A stretch of 64,000 nucleotides of DNA from Opitutus terrae PB90-1 (GCF_000019965.1 NC_010571.1:2923001-2987000), one strand, 5' to 3'. Positions 33,896-43,807 are shown, counted from the first letter of the stretch. Numbers and translations: made by a program. Notes: a model not told the origin generated them from the sequence alone.

Positions 33896-35644
33896 ATGTC
33901 GAGATTCATTCGCACTCTCGCGAGGGAGAAGTGCTTCGATTGGCCAAATGGTAAACTCATTGCCAGGGCTATTCACGGTCCCTACTCTGTGTCCATGGCT
34001 GGCAACGTTTTTAGAAGTGAGATTCGTGATTCTGAGATTCGTGAGTTGCTCGAAAAAGTAAGGAAGCAGAGTTACGGAAAGTATCTTGTTGCGGTGACGC
34101 TTGAGAAAATCCGGCAGTTCCAGGGCGGCAAAGTGAGGTTTGATTTCCCCGTCACCGCATTGATCGGCCCTAACGGGAGCGGAAAATCGACGATCCTCGC
34201 TGCGAGCGCATGCGCATATGCCTCGGCCAAGCCGAAGTCCTTCTTTCGGAAGAGCCGCGTCGGCGACGAAGGGATGGAGGGCTGGCGAATCAGCTACGAG
34301 GTGATCGACAAGGGGGTTAATCATAAGGGCCTCACGCTGAGCGTGCTGACGTACCAAAAACCAAACTGGTCTCGCGAAGGGGTGTTGGACCGGTCTGTGA
34401 AATACGTTGGAATCGATAGAACTGTCCCGGCTGCCGAGAATCCGGGGTTCACCCACAAGCGGAAGCTTTCCGAAGATGGGACTGACGAGCACACAACCGT
34501 GGAAGAAAAGAAAGTTGAGGGTAAGGAAATCGAAAACATCCGGCGGCATGCCGAGCGCGTGATTGGCCGGCCTCTCGATAAGTTCGAGTTGGTGCGAGTG
34601 ACGTTCACGGTCACTCGGTCGAGTGCTCCGAAATCGAAGCTGTTGAAAGTAGAAGTGCAGCCGGATGGAACTATCGTTTCGGTTCGTCAACCGTTACCGG
34701 ACGCACCTGTGCGCAAAAAAGTTATTAGCTCACAGCAGACGATCTTTGTTGGGTACAATGGAACCCACTACTACTCCGAGTTCAATTTCGGTGCGGGCGA
34801 GTCCTCAATACTTCGAACTGTGGCGACTATGGAGGCGCTGCCTGAGAATTCGCTAGTGCTGGTTGAGGAGGTCGAGAATGGCCTTCATCCGCTAGCGGCT
34901 ACACGCATGGTTGAATACTTCGTGGATTTTGCTAGGCGTACCGGCGGCCAAGTGGTCTTCACTACGCACAGCGATTATGCTCTTCGACCGTTGCCATCTG
35001 AGGCGATCTGGTCTTGCGTTGATGGGAAGCTTCAGCAGGGAAAACTCTCCATCGAGTCGCTTAGAGCGATTTCGGGGCGGGTTGATCGACGGCTCGCAGT
35101 GTTCGTTGAAGATGATTTCGCTAGAGAGTGGTTGCTTGCGATCGCGAGGGAGCTACTCGGAGATCACGCCGATGAAATTGGCATCTATCCGGTGTTCGGC
35201 GACGGCAACGCCGTGCAGGTTCATCTCGGCCACAGGAACAATCCCGCAGTTAATTTCGGTTCGATTTGTGTTTTGGATGGAGATTCCAAGCAAAACGACG
35301 ACGCCTCGAAAGGGATCTTTCGCCTACCGGGTGCCTCCCCGGAGGCATATATATTCGATCGGGTTCGTGAAAGAGTCACAGCAGACGCAGCCTTGCTGAC
35401 TGCCTCGTTGCAGCGTTCACTCAAATCCCAAGCGGACGTTGTGCGGGTTTTAGGTGAGGTTTCGCACACTAATCGCGACCCTCATCTGCTTTTCAACCAA
35501 GTGGGCGAGAAACTGGGTTTGGTTTCCGAGATAGTCGTTCGAGGAGCGTTCTTTTCTGTATGGCTACATAATGCCGGCGACGTGGCCGCTCAAATTGCGG
35601 GAGTTTTGAAAGCTGCGCTCGACGAGCCGGTCGCAAGGAAGTAA
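33896..35644 (+). CDS. OLD-like ATPase with C-terminal TOPRIM nuclease domain
   Basis: A 582-residue protein. The ATPase of ABC/SMC type has Walker A IGPNGSGKST (90-99), a GAGESS signature-like motif, Walker B LVLVEEVENGLHP and an H-loop FTTHSDYAL. The C-terminal region (from about 400) looks like a TOPRIM domain: AVFVEDDFAREWLL supplies the acidic first motif and CVLDGDSK the DxD motif. This matches the OLD nuclease group of phage-defence proteins. ATG 33896 is used; a shorter start (MAGNVF) is possible. It may be coupled through a 40-codon reading frame to the SIR2-like gene. Confidence 0.82.
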   Translation: MSRFIRTLAREKCFDWPNGKLIARAIHGPYSVSMAGNVFRSEIRDSEIRELLEKVRKQSYGKYLVAVTLEKIRQFQGGKVRFDFPVTALIGPNGSGKSTILAASACAYASAKPKSFFRKSRVGDEGMEGWRISYEVIDKGVNHKGLTLSVLTYQKPNWSREGVLDRSVKYVGIDRTVPAAENPGFTHKRKLSEDGTDEHTTVEEKKVEGKEIENIRRHAERVIGRPLDKFELVRVTFTVTRSSAPKSKLLKVEVQPDGTIVSVRQPLPDAPVRKKVISSQQTIFVGYNGTHYYSEFNFGAGESSILRTVATMEALPENSLVLVEEVENGLHPLAATRMVEYFVDFARRTGGQVVFTTHSDYALRPLPSEAIWSCVDGKLQQGKLSIESLRAISGRVDRRLAVFVEDDFAREWLLAIARELLGDHADEIGIYPVFGDGNAVQVHLGHRNNPAVNFGSICVLDGDSKQNDDASKGIFRLPGASPEAYIFDRVRERVTADAALLTASLQRSLKSQADVVRVLGEVSHTNRDPHLLFNQVGEKLGLVSEIVVRGAFFSVWLHNAGDVAAQIAGVLKAALDEPVARK

Positions 35645-35766
35645 TGTTGGCATCAAGCGGAAGCCGGAGCAGGCGAGATCCTGATTGCCTCCGTCATGAG
35701 GAGGCTAGTGACCTTGCCGTCCTTACTCGAGCTTCTCTCGCCAAAGCCGTCCGCGGAGAACTCTGA
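35644..35766 (+). CDS. Possible 40-residue peptide between ATPase and SIR2-like genes
   Basis: An open frame of 40 codons that fills the gap exactly: its ATG overlaps the ATPase stop (TAATG) and its stop lies two bases before the SIR2-like ATG. Its C-terminal sequence LTRASLAKAVRGEL resembles the final helix of type I restriction specificity subunits (HsdS). It could be a coupling peptide, a remnant of an hsdS gene, or chance. No family assigned. Confidence 0.35.
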   Translation: MLASSGSRSRRDPDCLRHEEASDLAVLTRASLAKAVRGEL

Positions 35767-35768
35767 CC

Positions 35769-36821
35769 ATGGCCCTTTTCGTTTTTGGTGCTGGCGCGAC
35801 CAGAGGATGCAGCTTTGTCGATCCATCAACCCATCCGTGTATTCCGCCTCTCGACCGCGACTTCTTCACGCAACTTCAGCGTATTCGGGGACGAAAGCAT
35901 CAAAAACTTGTCTCCGACGTTATGGGAGACGTGGTTCGTCTTTTCGGGACAAATTTCGACGTGACGATGGAGACAGTATTTACGACGGTCGAACACACAC
36001 GGCGCATGGTAAAGCTCACTGGCGGTTCACGCGACTTCAACGAGGCTGAACTCGCTGAAATCAGCAGCCGCCTTAAGCAGGCTATCGCGGCAGTTTTCGA
36101 GGAGTCTCTGTGCATCCAAAAGAACAATAGAACTACCCGACGGCCGCGTACGTGCAATTGGCACCGTAGGTTTATTCAAAACTGTTTGAGACGTGGTGAC
36201 GTGATCATTTCTTTCAACTATGACTGCATTCTAGACTACAGCTTAAAGCACTTCGGTTCGGGGAAGTGGAACGCGCACAAAGGTTACGGCTTCAAACTCC
36301 AGCCTGGTGGACGTGGTCTCGCTGGCGAAAGTTTCTGGCAACCGGAAAAGCCGACATCGCCAGACCTTACCGTAAAGTTGCTGAAGCTGCACGGTTCGCT
36401 GCATTTTCAAATCGATGATGTGGACGATACATCATCGGCCTTGGAGCTGAAGGAACGGCCGTACACCCGACAGGGCGGAGACCTTAAGTTCAGCATCATT
36501 CCGCCTGAGTGGCACAAGCGATTCGACAAAGGCGTGTTTGCGCACCTTTGGAAGCAGGCAAGCGACTCGATCTATGACGCGGAGCACATCGTTCTCGTCG
36601 GCTATTCCTTGCCGCCGACGGATCTGCATTCTACTGCTCTTTTTCGGACGAGTGTGAGGAAAGATAGACTTAAGTCACTTGTAGTTGTGAATCCGAACCA
36701 AGAGGCCAGAAAGCGAGCTCGCACGGTGCTGCAACGCGGCATCGCGGAACAAACCCGTGTGCTTTCGTTTGATTCCTTAGGCGAGCTTGTCGCAGCGGAC
36801 CGAGCAGTCTGGCGTATCTAG
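35769..36821 (+). CDS. SIR2-like domain protein
   Basis: A 350-residue protein with the SIR2-like NAD-binding fold. The nucleotide loop is FVFGAGATRG (residues 4-13); later come IISFNYD (147-152), LLKLHGSLHF with the candidate catalytic His208, and HIVLVGYSLPPTD followed by VVNPN near the C-terminus. SIR2-like effectors in phage defence (Thoeris ThsA, DSR, Avs5) usually destroy NAD and stop cell growth. It directly follows the ATPase-TOPRIM gene and may work with it. No zinc-binding Cys of classical sirtuins is visible. Confidence 0.85.
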   Translation: MALFVFGAGATRGCSFVDPSTHPCIPPLDRDFFTQLQRIRGRKHQKLVSDVMGDVVRLFGTNFDVTMETVFTTVEHTRRMVKLTGGSRDFNEAELAEISSRLKQAIAAVFEESLCIQKNNRTTRRPRTCNWHRRFIQNCLRRGDVIISFNYDCILDYSLKHFGSGKWNAHKGYGFKLQPGGRGLAGESFWQPEKPTSPDLTVKLLKLHGSLHFQIDDVDDTSSALELKERPYTRQGGDLKFSIIPPEWHKRFDKGVFAHLWKQASDSIYDAEHIVLVGYSLPPTDLHSTALFRTSVRKDRLKSLVVVNPNQEARKRARTVLQRGIAEQTRVLSFDSLGELVAADRAVWRI

Positions 36822-37149
36822 GTTGGTTCTTCGCCGAGACCGGAGCAGTGTGTGCCGTTCTGAGGGTTTCGTCGTTGTGTCCCACAACGCTGGATGTGCG
36901 CGTAGACAGATTGATCTTTCCCCAATTTCATCCTGCCCTCGATTCGACCAGCGCGACAATTGATGAGCGTGGCGCAATGATCCGCTGTGGCAGTTCGTGT
37001 TTGTTTGCTGGCACCCGCACATAGGACTGAGATGTCGGTCGAGACGCAGCGAAACCGATTACGAGCCTCGTGGAAAAGACCATGATCAGCGGCGCTGCTA
37101 CTGCAATAACGGGCTGGAATTTTGCCCAGCCTTTTATTGGAATCGTGAT
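36822..37149. other. Intergenic region upstream of the NACHT gene
   Basis: A 328-base gap with no recognisable gene. Open frames on either strand have unremarkable sequence. The NACHT promoter should lie here; a short inverted pattern GTTGTG-TCC-CACAAC occurs near 36883-36897. Confidence 0.5.
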
Positions 37150-40100
37150 ATGAGCATCGAGCTTCCGGCGCTATTCGATCGAATCGAGCGAGGGCTCGCC
37201 GGCGGATTTCGTTTCGAGCAGTTGATGCATCACTTGCTCCATTCCGAAGCGGCACAATGCAGTTTCAAGTATGAGCCGGGTCCTGGGGTTAAGGACGGCG
37301 GTGTAGACGGCTGGCTGCGTGGAAACTACGAAAACCTAAGGGGCGACACTGCCCTCCAATACAAGTTCGTTGTCTCGCTCTTCGACGATAAAGGTCAGGT
37401 GCGCTCGGATCTTGTCGACTCGATTCGTACGGCCCATGCCAAGTTTCCCAGTCGTTTCTCAGCCTATGCGATCGTGGCCCCATGTAGCCTCCGGGACGGC
37501 GACGAGGCTAAAGTTTTGGATGCACTGACCGCGGCCACGGGTGGATCGATCGGATTCCGGATCACGATATGGCCTGTGACTAAGGTAGAGTACCTTCTCA
37601 CACGGGACCGGTTGATGCTGAACTATTTTTACCCTGATAAGGTCCGACAGTATTATCCTGCCGGCCTATCGTTCGATGTGGTTTCAGCTATTGCCGGCTA
37701 TAAGGAGGAAATCGCCGCCAGTTTCAGTGCAATGAATCTCGCAGGCTCAGCGCGGGCGCAGCTCTCGCGACAGAAGGCCAACAAGCCCCCTTCGCTGCGG
37801 GACCTGTATGTGCCATTGCGGCTCGGGCATGACAACTACGCTACTGCAAAGTTGGAGGCTCTTCTGGTTCTTAAGGGGCCGCAGATCGTGCAAGGCGTGC
37901 CTGGCAGTGGGAAAACAACTTTTGGTAAGTATCTCAGCTTGCTGATCTGCGGCTCGGTACAGTTTGACCAAGCTGCATTGGAGTCTGCACGGCAAATCCG
38001 GGTCCAAAACGAGGCGCGGGCGATGCAGGTGGACAAGGAGCTAACAGAAGACGACGTCACGCGATTGGTCCCCCTGTACGTTCCAATTCGGCGTTTCGTC
38101 AACTATTGGAAGCGCAGTGAAGCAGGGACAATTAGCAGCAATCGCGAGCCGTTTATAGGCTTTCTGGCTTGGGATGCGACGCGCCGCTCGATGACTTCGC
38201 AGGAGGCGCCCGACCTGTTTGAAACCATCCTCCTGACTAGTCGCGGCTTCGTGATCTTCGATGGTTTGGATGAGGCCTCCGAACTCGCGACTCGGCAGCG
38301 AATCGTCGAGGCGGCTTTTGCTTTTATCCGACGCTACCCAGGAAATCGCTTTGTGTTTACGTCGCGGCCTGCTGGCTTGGCCGAGCTGAGAATGCCGAGT
38401 TCGCCCGAAGTGCAGCACTGGCACGTAATGCCGTTCAATGAAGCGGAACGCCAACAGTTCGTTGATCGTTGGTACGCCTATTTCATCGACGACCCTGTGG
38501 AGCGGGAGTCCTACGTTCATTCGCTCAAGAGGGCTCTCGTCAGCAATACCGGGGTCGCTCAGCTCGCAGAGACGCCGATTCTCATCACGATGATGGCTCT
38601 GCTTCATATGGGTAGCAGTCATCTGCCGGAGGACAGAGGGCAGCTCTACAGTCAGTGCGTTGATCTCCTTCTGCACGATTGGGAGATGCACCATAAGCGT
38701 GAAGCGAGCGACCTTGATGACAGCCAGGAGATTCCAAGCCCGCTTCAAGTACTTGGAATAACAGTTCACGAAGCAAGGACCTTTCTGGCCCGTATCGCCT
38801 TCGAAGGCATGCAAAACCGCCGGCGGGATGACGCGAGTTTCCCGCCTACAACAAACGTCCGCATTAGCACCTCGGTGAAGCGGCGTATGCGAGAGAACCT
38901 ACTTCGCTCAGTTGCGGTCATTCAAGAGCATGATCTAGAGGCGATGCTATTCAGCCTCAAGTATCGGCCTGATCGAGAATACGACTCTGAGGCAACGGTG
39001 CGAGAACGTGTAAAAAAATTCATCCGTTATATACGTGATCGCGCAGGTCTCCTTTACGACGAGACCGGAAGCGGAGACTACGTTTTCGCGCACCTTTCTC
39101 TCCAGGAGTATCTCGCCGCATATCATATCTCTATCAATGATCGGCTGAAAACGCCAGAAGGAGAAATAACACGTCACGATTTCGTGATACGAATGTTCAA
39201 GCAACCGGCATGGCGGGAGTCGCTGCTCCTTTTGCTCTACGAAATGCAGAAAGTGAAAAACGTGGAGGGGTTTCCCGATGAGGTTTTGAAGATGATCGAG
39301 CCACGGGACCTCATCGTTCTTCAATTCGTAGTTCGCGCGATGCGTGACAGGATCAAGTTTTCGAAGGTGAGTGATCGTCAGACGGTCGTGCTCGCTTGCG
39401 ACTTGCACGAAGCCGCGGCCAGTTCTGGCGTGGCCGACATCCTTACGTTCTTGGCGGCTCAAGCAGGAGTGGGGGAAGAATTGAGCAAGACTTTCGTGCA
39501 CCGCGTAGAAACTAGGCAGGACGTGAAAGGAGCTTTGGCGGCTATTTCCGGCCTTCAGGTTATCGGTAGGTCCGATTTGGCGGACGTGACCCGGAACCCT
39601 CTATTCGTCACTGAACCTGAGCAGCTGTTTCCGGTCCTTTCCGCTGGTAGGATTTTCGACTTTGTCGTTGGTCAAACGCGGCGTTCGGGATGGGGGCGAC
39701 TGCTTGTGGCGCAACCGCGGCATGTGAGAGATGCCATCTTGCTGAAGGTTCGTGACCCTCAGTATGCGGAAGCGGCTGCCGGTCTGTGCGCGTTTGAACT
39801 GGCGCTACTACTGGACCGTGAAAGGGCAGCGGCAAGAGTTCAGATCGAAGAGGCGAGCGTGCTCAAAATGACATGCCAGGGAGACTTTTGGGAGCTGCAA
39901 ATGCCTATTCGCCGTTGCGAACGTGTAGACGGCTTTTCCGTTACTGGAAAGGTCGTGTTTCCTGAGGGCCTCAGGCCTTCTCCGTACTTTGCGGACGAAC
40001 GCCCGAATCCGCTGATCGGTATTGGACTTGAGCGATGGTTTAGGCCGCTGGTCGGAGCTAGAAAGAGCCTCCGGGATATTCTCGAACGCGGCGAGGAGTT

Positions 40101-40953
40101 CGCGCGCTCTATCCACGAGCGTTTACCTCAACGCATATCCGAGCGTCTCAGCCGGATTTCCCCGCGCAACGTACTTCTGCACCTCGGATCCCAACCGAGT
40201 AACAACCTCCCAAGTGTCATAACGCGGGATGTAGGGAAGGCATTCCGGGGTGAAATGACCAGGGCTGCCTACTCACTTTCGAAGCGTGTCTGGACTGATG
40301 GCGAGCTGCGTGCTAGCGTCACATTGATCGTAGATCCAAACACGCGACGTTCAGTAAGGATGACGTCGAAGGTATTTAGCGGGATCCTTTGTGGGGTCGT
40401 TTATGCCGTGGTGGATAACCTGGCGCGGCACTCTGCGGTGCCCGACAAAACGCCCGAAGAGCTTTCCGAAGACATCGCCGCGCGCTGGCGGCGGCAGTCT
40501 TTCGAACAAGCCCTAGCCGCGCTAATGTTCAGCGAAATTGCCCAACATGTGCTCGGCGACGAATGGCTCTTGGCAACCGATCTGGAGAAGGCGACGGTGC
40601 TCTTCTATGCGGCGGGAGCCTGTTCGGTGTACCATCTGCCCCTAGCTGGATCATTCTGGCGGCAGTTCGAGGACCATATCGCATATAAGATAACGCAGCC
40701 CGGGGCCGAACCTATTTTGCGGGCGGCGTATCACAGCTATCGCCTCTCCGCTCGGACTCACGGGGCAGAGACGGGCGCTGGATTGGTTCAGTCGATTACA
40801 GAGCTGGCTCAGTCACCCGATTGGAAGCCGGTGCTCGAGCTCTTTGAGATCGTTTCTAATGGTTCAATTGTAGTTCGCTCAGGTTCGTCAACTAGTGCGG
40901 ACGTCGTGGTATCCGGCGCTCTAGCGAAGAATTCGGTTGATTCCACCGCCTGA
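37150..40953 (+). CDS. NACHT NTPase with N-terminal Mrr-like nuclease domain
   Basis: A 1267-residue protein. ATG 37150 is preferred; longer forms begin in non-conserved sequence. Residues ~15-80 look like an Mrr/PD-(D/E)xK nuclease: FRFEQLMHHLL (Glu23), KDGGVDGWL (Asp53) and ALQYKF (Gln70, Lys72). A NACHT domain follows, with Walker A GVPGSGKTTFG (249-259), Walker B VIFDGLDEAS (Asp371 region), and VFTSRPAGLAEL sensor-type sequence. The remaining ~700 residues have no obvious repeats and should be the sensor. This is the layout of STAND/Avs or bNACHT defence proteins: sensing a phage protein triggers oligomerisation and DNA cutting. Confidence 0.85.
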   Translation: MSIELPALFDRIERGLAGGFRFEQLMHHLLHSEAAQCSFKYEPGPGVKDGGVDGWLRGNYENLRGDTALQYKFVVSLFDDKGQVRSDLVDSIRTAHAKFPSRFSAYAIVAPCSLRDGDEAKVLDALTAATGGSIGFRITIWPVTKVEYLLTRDRLMLNYFYPDKVRQYYPAGLSFDVVSAIAGYKEEIAASFSAMNLAGSARAQLSRQKANKPPSLRDLYVPLRLGHDNYATAKLEALLVLKGPQIVQGVPGSGKTTFGKYLSLLICGSVQFDQAALESARQIRVQNEARAMQVDKELTEDDVTRLVPLYVPIRRFVNYWKRSEAGTISSNREPFIGFLAWDATRRSMTSQEAPDLFETILLTSRGFVIFDGLDEASELATRQRIVEAAFAFIRRYPGNRFVFTSRPAGLAELRMPSSPEVQHWHVMPFNEAERQQFVDRWYAYFIDDPVERESYVHSLKRALVSNTGVAQLAETPILITMMALLHMGSSHLPEDRGQLYSQCVDLLLHDWEMHHKREASDLDDSQEIPSPLQVLGITVHEARTFLARIAFEGMQNRRRDDASFPPTTNVRISTSVKRRMRENLLRSVAVIQEHDLEAMLFSLKYRPDREYDSEATVRERVKKFIRYIRDRAGLLYDETGSGDYVFAHLSLQEYLAAYHISINDRLKTPEGEITRHDFVIRMFKQPAWRESLLLLLYEMQKVKNVEGFPDEVLKMIEPRDLIVLQFVVRAMRDRIKFSKVSDRQTVVLACDLHEAAASSGVADILTFLAAQAGVGEELSKTFVHRVETRQDVKGALAAISGLQVIGRSDLADVTRNPLFVTEPEQLFPVLSAGRIFDFVVGQTRRSGWGRLLVAQPRHVRDAILLKVRDPQYAEAAAGLCAFELALLLDRERAAARVQIEEASVLKMTCQGDFWELQMPIRRCERVDGFSVTGKVVFPEGLRPSPYFADERPNPLIGIGLERWFRPLVGARKSLRDILERGEEFARSIHERLPQRISERLSRISPRNVLLHLGSQPSNNLPSVITRDVGKAFRGEMTRAAYSLSKRVWTDGELRASVTLIVDPNTRRSVRMTSKVFSGILCGVVYAVVDNLARHSAVPDKTPEELSEDIAARWRRQSFEQALAALMFSEIAQHVLGDEWLLATDLEKATVLFYAAGACSVYHLPLAGSFWRQFEDHIAYKITQPGAEPILRAAYHSYRLSARTHGAETGAGLVQSITELAQSPDWKPVLELFEIVSNGSIVVRSGSSTSADVVVSGALAKNSVDSTA

Positions 40954-41278
40954 GTGACAGGCCGACATTGCTTCGGCATCGGCATTTCAGCGCGTGTCGC
41001 CGGAGGGGAAGATCGCTATTGATGCGCTGCGTGCAAGTTCTCGGGACCTATTGCGGATGTCGCGCACGCCTACTGTGATCTGACAATGCTTGAAGGCCTC
41101 TGGTGGCTAGGCCATGTCCAATGGTATCGCTTGGCTCTCTCAGGTCGAACGTGGCGCCCGATTACTAACTTTTTTGGCGGAACCAAGGTAGTGAGTAGGG
41201 GTGTGGATTCCAATTGAGGTTTTGACGGAATGATAGCATTACGAAAAACGAGGTCACCAGCCTTTGGGCCTCATCACT
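40954..41278. other. Intergenic region between NACHT and TcmP genes
   Basis: A 325-base gap with no gene I can support. The sequence has no strong hairpins and no T-run terminator. It may hold the promoter of the TcmP pair. Confidence 0.5.
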
Positions 41279-42607
41279 ATGCCAAAATCGTCCGGCGGCC
41301 CCCAGTTTGATTGGAGAGACTGGCAACGCGGGGTTTTCCCGATCATGGAAGAGCACAGCCGATGCAAGCTCGAGCTCCTGCGTGATTACCTTGTGCTCTA
41401 TCTGCAGATCGTGCTCGCTAACGCTCAGGGGAAAGCAACCCAATATGTAACGCTTATTGACGGGTTCGCGGGCGGAGGAGTTTATCACGACGGCCGACTC
41501 GGTTCTCCATTAGTAATTTTACGCGCGGTGGAGGAGGCGGCTGCGCTTATAAATATCGAACGGGAAAAACCGGTCTCTATCGTCCCCGTCTGCTACTTTA
41601 TCGATGAGAATCGCGGAGCGATCGAATGCCTTGAGCATCACCTGCGCGGCACTGAGTTCCGCGACCGAATCGGAAATACGATTCATCTACGCCATGCGAC
41701 TTTCGCCGCCTGCGTCGACGAAATCGTCGTCGGGATCAACGAGCGTCACCGCCGCGGGGGGAACAGGACCATTTTTTTCCTGGATCAGTGCGGCTACTCC
41801 GAGGTGCCAGCCGCCGTTGTCCGTGATCTTGACCAGAAGCTAAACGGCCGCGCCGAGTTCATCATCAATTTTTCGATCGGCTGGTTTGGCGATTTTCTGT
41901 CGAACGCGACGGAGGCGAGCTATCAGTCTTTGGTGGACCGCCTCGGGCTTGGCGGCTATGTGGACATCGCTCAACTCTTGCGCCAGCGAACAGAACTTGG
42001 TGGCAACTGGCGCCACGCAGTCGAATCGCACATTGGCCTCGGCTTCCACCACGCGACTGGAATTAGATGTTTCTCCCCATTCTACATTGAACCGGAGGAC
42101 AATCACCGGGGCTACTGGTTGCTGCACCTCGCGCAGAATCAGCGCGCGCGCGCGGCCATGACGTCTATTCATTGGAGCAAGGCTAACCGCTCGAAGCACT
42201 ATGGACCGCGCGGCTATGGTATTCTTAGCTATAAGCCCGACTTGGACCCGACGCTATACATCAACGGGATGTCATTCGACGATACCAGCCGAGTAGAATG
42301 CCAAGCCCTCTTGGCCGAGGACTACGGCCGCCTTGTGCGAGATAACTTTCAGGATGGAATTACTTACTCAGCCCTCGCAGACAAGACGTGCAACGAGACG
42401 ATCGCCGATGGCGCGATGCTGGATAGTGCGCTCTGGCAGCTTTTCACTGACAACGAGGTGGAGATTCAGAGCCGGACGGGGTGTCCGAAGCGCTCGCGCA
42501 CGCTTACTTCGACCGATGTGATCGTTCCAAAAAAGCAGCTGGTGCTTTCGGCGTTTGGCGATGCGCTGATACCAAGACGTCGCCCGCGTCGCCTAGGGCG
42601 AAGCTAG
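41279..42607 (+). CDS. tcmP: Three-Cys-motif partner protein TcmP (first copy)
   Basis: A 442-residue protein from ATG 41279 (a TTG lies 15 bases earlier). It resembles the TcmP family, named for co-occurrence with proteins carrying a radical-SAM-like three-Cys motif. Visible motifs: LRDYLVLYLQIVLANAQ, TLIDGFAGGGVY, GSPLVIL, VCYFIDEN, IFFLDQCGYSEVP and INFSIGWFGDFL. The DGFAG and FLDQCG segments recall motif I and IV of Rossmann methyltransferases, but activity is unproven. It sits nine bases ahead of a second TcmP gene and convergent with a radical SAM gene. Confidence 0.8.
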   Translation: MPKSSGGPQFDWRDWQRGVFPIMEEHSRCKLELLRDYLVLYLQIVLANAQGKATQYVTLIDGFAGGGVYHDGRLGSPLVILRAVEEAAALINIEREKPVSIVPVCYFIDENRGAIECLEHHLRGTEFRDRIGNTIHLRHATFAACVDEIVVGINERHRRGGNRTIFFLDQCGYSEVPAAVVRDLDQKLNGRAEFIINFSIGWFGDFLSNATEASYQSLVDRLGLGGYVDIAQLLRQRTELGGNWRHAVESHIGLGFHHATGIRCFSPFYIEPEDNHRGYWLLHLAQNQRARAAMTSIHWSKANRSKHYGPRGYGILSYKPDLDPTLYINGMSFDDTSRVECQALLAEDYGRLVRDNFQDGITYSALADKTCNETIADGAMLDSALWQLFTDNEVEIQSRTGCPKRSRTLTSTDVIVPKKQLVLSAFGDALIPRRRPRRLGRS

Positions 42608-42616
42608 GGAGGGAGC

Positions 42617-43654
42617 ATGGCGAGATACGATCACCACGACAAGCCCTACGACGAAGGTACGCGGCAGAAATTGAGAATTTATGCGGCGTTCCTGCGCGCG
42701 TGGATTCAGGTATTTTTGCATACCCAAGCCTTCCCTGGACCCCTGCGGTTCTTTGATTTTTTCGCTGGGCCCGGACAGGATATCAATGGAGTGTCAGGTA
42801 GTCCGATGATCCTGATGGAGGAACTTGCCCGACACTACGACCTGATCGGCTCGAGTAATCGAGGGATCGAGATTCTGTTCAACGATTTCAAGGAGAAGAA
42901 GGCTCGAGCGCTGAGCGACCTTTGTGCAGCTCGGCGTTATCCGTTTGTACCGCGAATTGAGTCCGAAGATTTCTTTAAATCGTTTGAAGGGCATCGCGAG
43001 GAGATTGGCTGCAGTCCGTCGTTCGTTCTGCTTGATCAATGCGGGGTCAAGTTCGTCACCAAGGAGATATTTCAATATCTGACCACGCGGCCACAGACCG
43101 ACATGTTGTTCTTCTTCGCTTCATCGAGCCAACGACGGTTCTCGGACCAGTTCGCAAATGACCTCCAAATACCGACGGATACACCGTACTGGGAGGTGCA
43201 TCGCCGCGTCGCAGACTGCTATCGCGCTTGGGCGCCGTTGAATTATTTCGTCGGTCAGTACTCGATCAAGAAAGGCGGCAACATCTACGGTTTGGTATTC
43301 GGTTCTGGGCACTGGCTCGGTATGTACAAGTTTCTCACGACCGACTCGGGCGAGGAAGCGAACTACGAGATCGAGGCCCCGCTGCGTCAGCGGGATTTTT
43401 TCATCGAGACCAAACTCACCAAACTGGAGAAGCTGGAAGAAGAATTGGAGCATCTCATACGAGAGCACGTGCTGTTAAGCGACGGCGCGGTCGCGCTGCA
43501 CTGCGTGACACAAGGCGTTCTTCCGACCAAAGTGGCACCGACTGTTTATAAGCGCCTTCGAGCGAAGGGCGTGCTCGGTCATTCAAGGGAGCAGCAGCCC
43601 AGGTCTAGCGACGACGCGATCAGAAACCCCCGCCCGCTGATTTTCCTTCACTGA
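42617..43654 (+). CDS. tcmP: Three-Cys-motif partner protein TcmP (second copy)
   Basis: A 345-residue paralogue of the gene before it, with a strong ribosome site (GGGAGGGAG) ahead of ATG 42617. It shares the family layout: RIYAAFLRAWIQVFL, FFDFFAGPGQDINGVSGSPM, ILFNDFKEKKARAL, FVLLDQCGVKFVT and LFFFASSSQRRF. The two copies differ widely, so they are an old pair, perhaps forming a heteromer. Transcribed with the first copy. A region near the C-terminus (LEKLEEELEHLIREH) is helical. Function unknown. Confidence 0.82.
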   Translation: MARYDHHDKPYDEGTRQKLRIYAAFLRAWIQVFLHTQAFPGPLRFFDFFAGPGQDINGVSGSPMILMEELARHYDLIGSSNRGIEILFNDFKEKKARALSDLCAARRYPFVPRIESEDFFKSFEGHREEIGCSPSFVLLDQCGVKFVTKEIFQYLTTRPQTDMLFFFASSSQRRFSDQFANDLQIPTDTPYWEVHRRVADCYRAWAPLNYFVGQYSIKKGGNIYGLVFGSGHWLGMYKFLTTDSGEEANYEIEAPLRQRDFFIETKLTKLEKLEEELEHLIREHVLLSDGAVALHCVTQGVLPTKVAPTVYKRLRAKGVLGHSREQQPRSSDDAIRNPRPLIFLH

Positions 43655-43807
43655 GTTGACGGCTGATCCGTTGGCCACGAAGGCCGGCCCCAGCCACCCA
43701 GACATTAGGTAGATCAAGGGAGCAAGGCTACGTTACGGTCCGCTACGCTGGCTCCATCGCGCGGCACTGTCTCGAATGAAGCATCGCGATGTCCGTAGTC
43801 GTGATTT

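Noticed and set aside
36818-37255. 145-codon minus-strand frame between the SIR2-like and NACHT genes
   Set aside because: No recognisable motif, no ribosome site, and it runs into the NACHT coding start.
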